Position numbers and translations under genes: made by a program
Shown: positions 14,605-16,335 of the stretch, one piece after another
Numbering within the stretch: position 1 is the stretch's first letter
How the letters are laid out: the number at the start of each line of letters is the position of its first letter
The notes under the pieces: model-generated
Told to the model about the DNA's origin: nothing
The model's input: the letters and a program-made list of their open reading frames with translations, nothing else
The model's database searches: none
From: Erysipelotrichaceae bacterium UBA6182
GTDB taxonomy: Bacteria > Bacillota_I > Bacilli_A > Erysipelotrichales > Erysipelotrichaceae
Direction: 5' to 3'
DNA: 16,335 nt
Assembly (NCBI GenBank): GCA_002422065.1
Contig: DITO01000255.1
Coordinates: 1 to 16,335, forward strand

Positions 14605-14695
14605 TTCAGCATCTCTTTATAGTGTCACTTTAATGTTTATTCATGTAATATTAAATTAACAGAATTAATCTAATCACGTTCACTTAGGAGGACAC

Positions 14696-16335
14696 ATGAT
14701 GCACGATTTTGAGAAGATGGGCGTATTCTATTTAGGGAAAGAATATGATATTGAGGCAAAGAAGCAAAGTGATGGTTTAGTATTATATAAGTCAAAAGAT
14801 TTAACTACCCATGCCATGATAATTGGGATGACGGGGAGTGGTAAGACAGGACTTGGGGTTGGCATGATTGAAGAAGCTGCCCTTGATAATATACCTGTCA
14901 TTGCAATAGATCCAAAAGGGGATTTAGGAAACCTTGCTTTAACGTTCCCAAAACTTCATAAAGATGATTTCCTTCCTTGGATCAATGTAAGTGAAGCTAC
15001 TAATAAAGGATTAAGCCCTGATGAGTTTGCACAAGCCCAAGCTGACTTATGGACTAAAGGCTTATCAAGTTGGGGACAAGATGGACAACGTATTCAAAAG
15101 TTTAAAGATTCAGCTGATGTTGTAGTGTATACTCCAGGAAGTTCATCAGGGATTGGTGTTTCAGTACTTAAATCATTTAATGCTCCATCACAAGCTATTA
15201 TGAATGACTTTGATGCCTACCGAGATCGTCTTGATGTTACAACAACTTCTCTACTTTCTTTGATTGGTATTAGTGGTAATACATTTACTAGTCGTGAACA
15301 TATTTTACTCTCACAAATCATTGATCATGCATGGAAGGAAGGAAGAGATGTTAATCTCACTGAGATTATCGTAGCTATCCAAAACCCACCAATGAAACAA
15401 GTCGGTGTTCTTGATATCGAAAGTTTCTATCCAAGCAAAGATCGTACAAGCTTAGCGATGATGCTCAACAATGTTTTAGCATCGCCTAGTTTTAAAGCTT
15501 GGCTTGAAGGAGTTCCTCTAGATGTAAATCGCTTTCTATATAATGAACAAGGAAAGCCATGTGTTTCAGTCTTCTCCATCGCACATTTAACTGATGCTGA
15601 GCGTATGTTCTTTGTGACGATGTTACTCAATGACATTATTTCTTGGATGAGAAGCCAACCTGGTACTGGTAGCTTAAGAGCGATACTTTACATGGATGAG
15701 TTGTTTGGATTCTTACCTCCTGTATCTAATCCTCCATCTAAGATGCCACTTCTTACACTATTAAAACAAGCACGTGCGTATGGATTAGGTCTTGTTCTAT
15801 CCACTCAAAATCCAGTGGATCTTGACTACAAAGCATTATCTAATGCAGGAACATGGTTTATAGGTCGCTTGCAAACAGAACGTGACAAAGAAAGATTACT
15901 ATCAGGACTTGAAGGATTAGCTTCAGATAAACCTTTTGATCGTAAAAAGACTGAGCAAATTATCTCAGGTTTGAGTCAAAGACAATTCTATCTTCATAGT
16001 GTCCATGAGTCTAATCCAGTGATTTTCTCAACTCGTTGGGTACTGTCTTATCTTGCAGGACCACTTACCCGTGAGCAAATTGCCTCATTACCACAAACAA
16101 GCAGTACTAGATTATCTTCAACATCGTCGACCCCTGTTAAGCCATCATTAAATTTATCATCTCAATCCAATGAGTCACAACCATTGCTATCATCGCAAAT
16201 CCCACAAGTTTATTTACCAATGAATACATATAGTAATGCAAAAACTGTTTATCAACCTGCACTCATTGGGGTAGGTGATGTGTTTTATCAAAGTGCGAAA
16301 CATAAAGTGTCTTTATCACAAAACTATGTATTCCT
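14696..16335 (+). CDS. HerA/DUF87-type ATP-binding protein, 3' end outside the window
   Basis: I read 546 codons with no stop. Residues about 10-450 form a RecA-fold motor of the HerA/FtsK group: Walker A GMTGSGKT (44-51), DPKGD (72-76), Walker B ILYMDE with Asp334 and Glu335, then SKMPLLTLLKQARAYGLGL and STQNPVDLDYKALSNAGTWF (369-388), and RLQTERDKERLL with a candidate arginine finger. A Ser/Thr/Pro/Gln-rich linker (about 466-505) follows and leads into the start of a further domain (from about 515). HerA relatives are hexameric DNA-translocating ATPases, but this group of full-length proteins is not characterised to my knowledge, and a DNA role is inference. Two adjacent ATGs are possible: 14696 is four bases and 14699 is seven bases from AGGAGG (14686-14691), so the second may be preferred by spacing. 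It appears to be alone on its strand within the window. Confidence 0.85.
   Translation, partial: MMHDFEKMGVFYLGKEYDIEAKKQSDGLVLYKSKDLTTHAMIIGMTGSGKTGLGVGMIEEAALDNIPVIAIDPKGDLGNLALTFPKLHKDDFLPWINVSEATNKGLSPDEFAQAQADLWTKGLSSWGQDGQRIQKFKDSADVVVYTPGSSSGIGVSVLKSFNAPSQAIMNDFDAYRDRLDVTTTSLLSLIGISGNTFTSREHILLSQIIDHAWKEGRDVNLTEIIVAIQNPPMKQVGVLDIESFYPSKDRTSLAMMLNNVLASPSFKAWLEGVPLDVNRFLYNEQGKPCVSVFSIAHLTDAERMFFVTMLLNDIISWMRSQPGTGSLRAILYMDELFGFLPPVSNPPSKMPLLTLLKQARAYGLGLVLSTQNPVDLDYKALSNAGTWFIGRLQTERDKERLLSGLEGLASDKPFDRKKTEQIISGLSQRQFYLHSVHESNPVIFSTRWVLSYLAGPLTREQIASLPQTSSTRLSSTSSTPVKPSLNLSSQSNESQPLLSSQIPQVYLPMNTYSNAKTVYQPALIGVGDVFYQSAKHKVSLSQNYVF

Overview
This window is a stretch of chromosome from an AT-rich, single-membrane bacterium of the Firmicutes/Mycoplasmatota kind. 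The evidence is strong purine-rich ribosome binding sites (AGGAGG, AAAGGAG), many extended -10 promoters (TGnTATAAT), a lipobox lipoprotein, a ptb gene, a VanH-type D-lactate dehydrogenase and small membrane proteins of Gram-positive type. Every Trp codon I read is TGG and TGA serves as a stop (for example at the end of the amino acid permease). The standard code therefore applies, which excludes Mycoplasma/Spiroplasma but not deeper relatives (Acholeplasma, Izemoplasma, Haloplasma) or Erysipelotrichia. I cannot fix the genus. No rRNA, tRNA, CRISPR array, insertion sequence or phage gene was seen.

Layout. 1-980: a phosphate butyryltransferase gene (minus strand, cut by the window edge) diverges from a large c-di-GMP enzyme gene; the spacer carries four copies of a TGATTA half-site. 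979-3837: membrane receptor with solute-binding, GAF, PAS, GGDEF and HD-GYP domains, followed by a terminator. 3980-6471: a membrane-anchored glycerophosphodiester phosphodiesterase and a metallo-beta-lactamase-fold hydrolase with its own promoter; both genes have odd start regions. 6472-6909: a terminator, then the remains of a fumarate-reductase-type flavoprotein gene. 6910-8638: a YihY/BrkB membrane protein and a ZIP metal transporter. 8674-10035 (minus): an APC amino acid permease that shares a bidirectional terminator with the ZIP gene. 10286-11272: D-lactate dehydrogenase. 11329-12597 (minus): a glucose/sorbosone-dehydrogenase-type lipoprotein.

12723-14317 (minus): a run of small genes. 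A YtxH-like protein, a YggT-like protein with a hexapeptide-repeat tail, an Lmo0937-type 49-residue protein and a 51-residue two-helix protein appear to form one operon ending at a clear terminator. Upstream of it lies a lone Phd/YefM-type antitoxin gene with a near-consensus promoter. 14318-14695 is AT-rich, gene-free and holds inverted repeats. From 14696 to the end runs a HerA/DUF87-type ATPase, cut by the window edge.

The genes do not form one pathway. Themes are fermentation end-products (butyryl phosphate/acyl phosphate, D-lactate), nutrient import and salvage (amino acids, metal ions, glycerophosphodiesters), second-messenger signalling and envelope housekeeping. I found no convincing complete new system. 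The best leads are the operator-like repeats at the ptb/c-di-GMP divergent promoter, the small-membrane-protein operon with its repeat tail, the orphan antitoxin and the HerA-like ATPase whose partner genes, if any, lie beyond the window.
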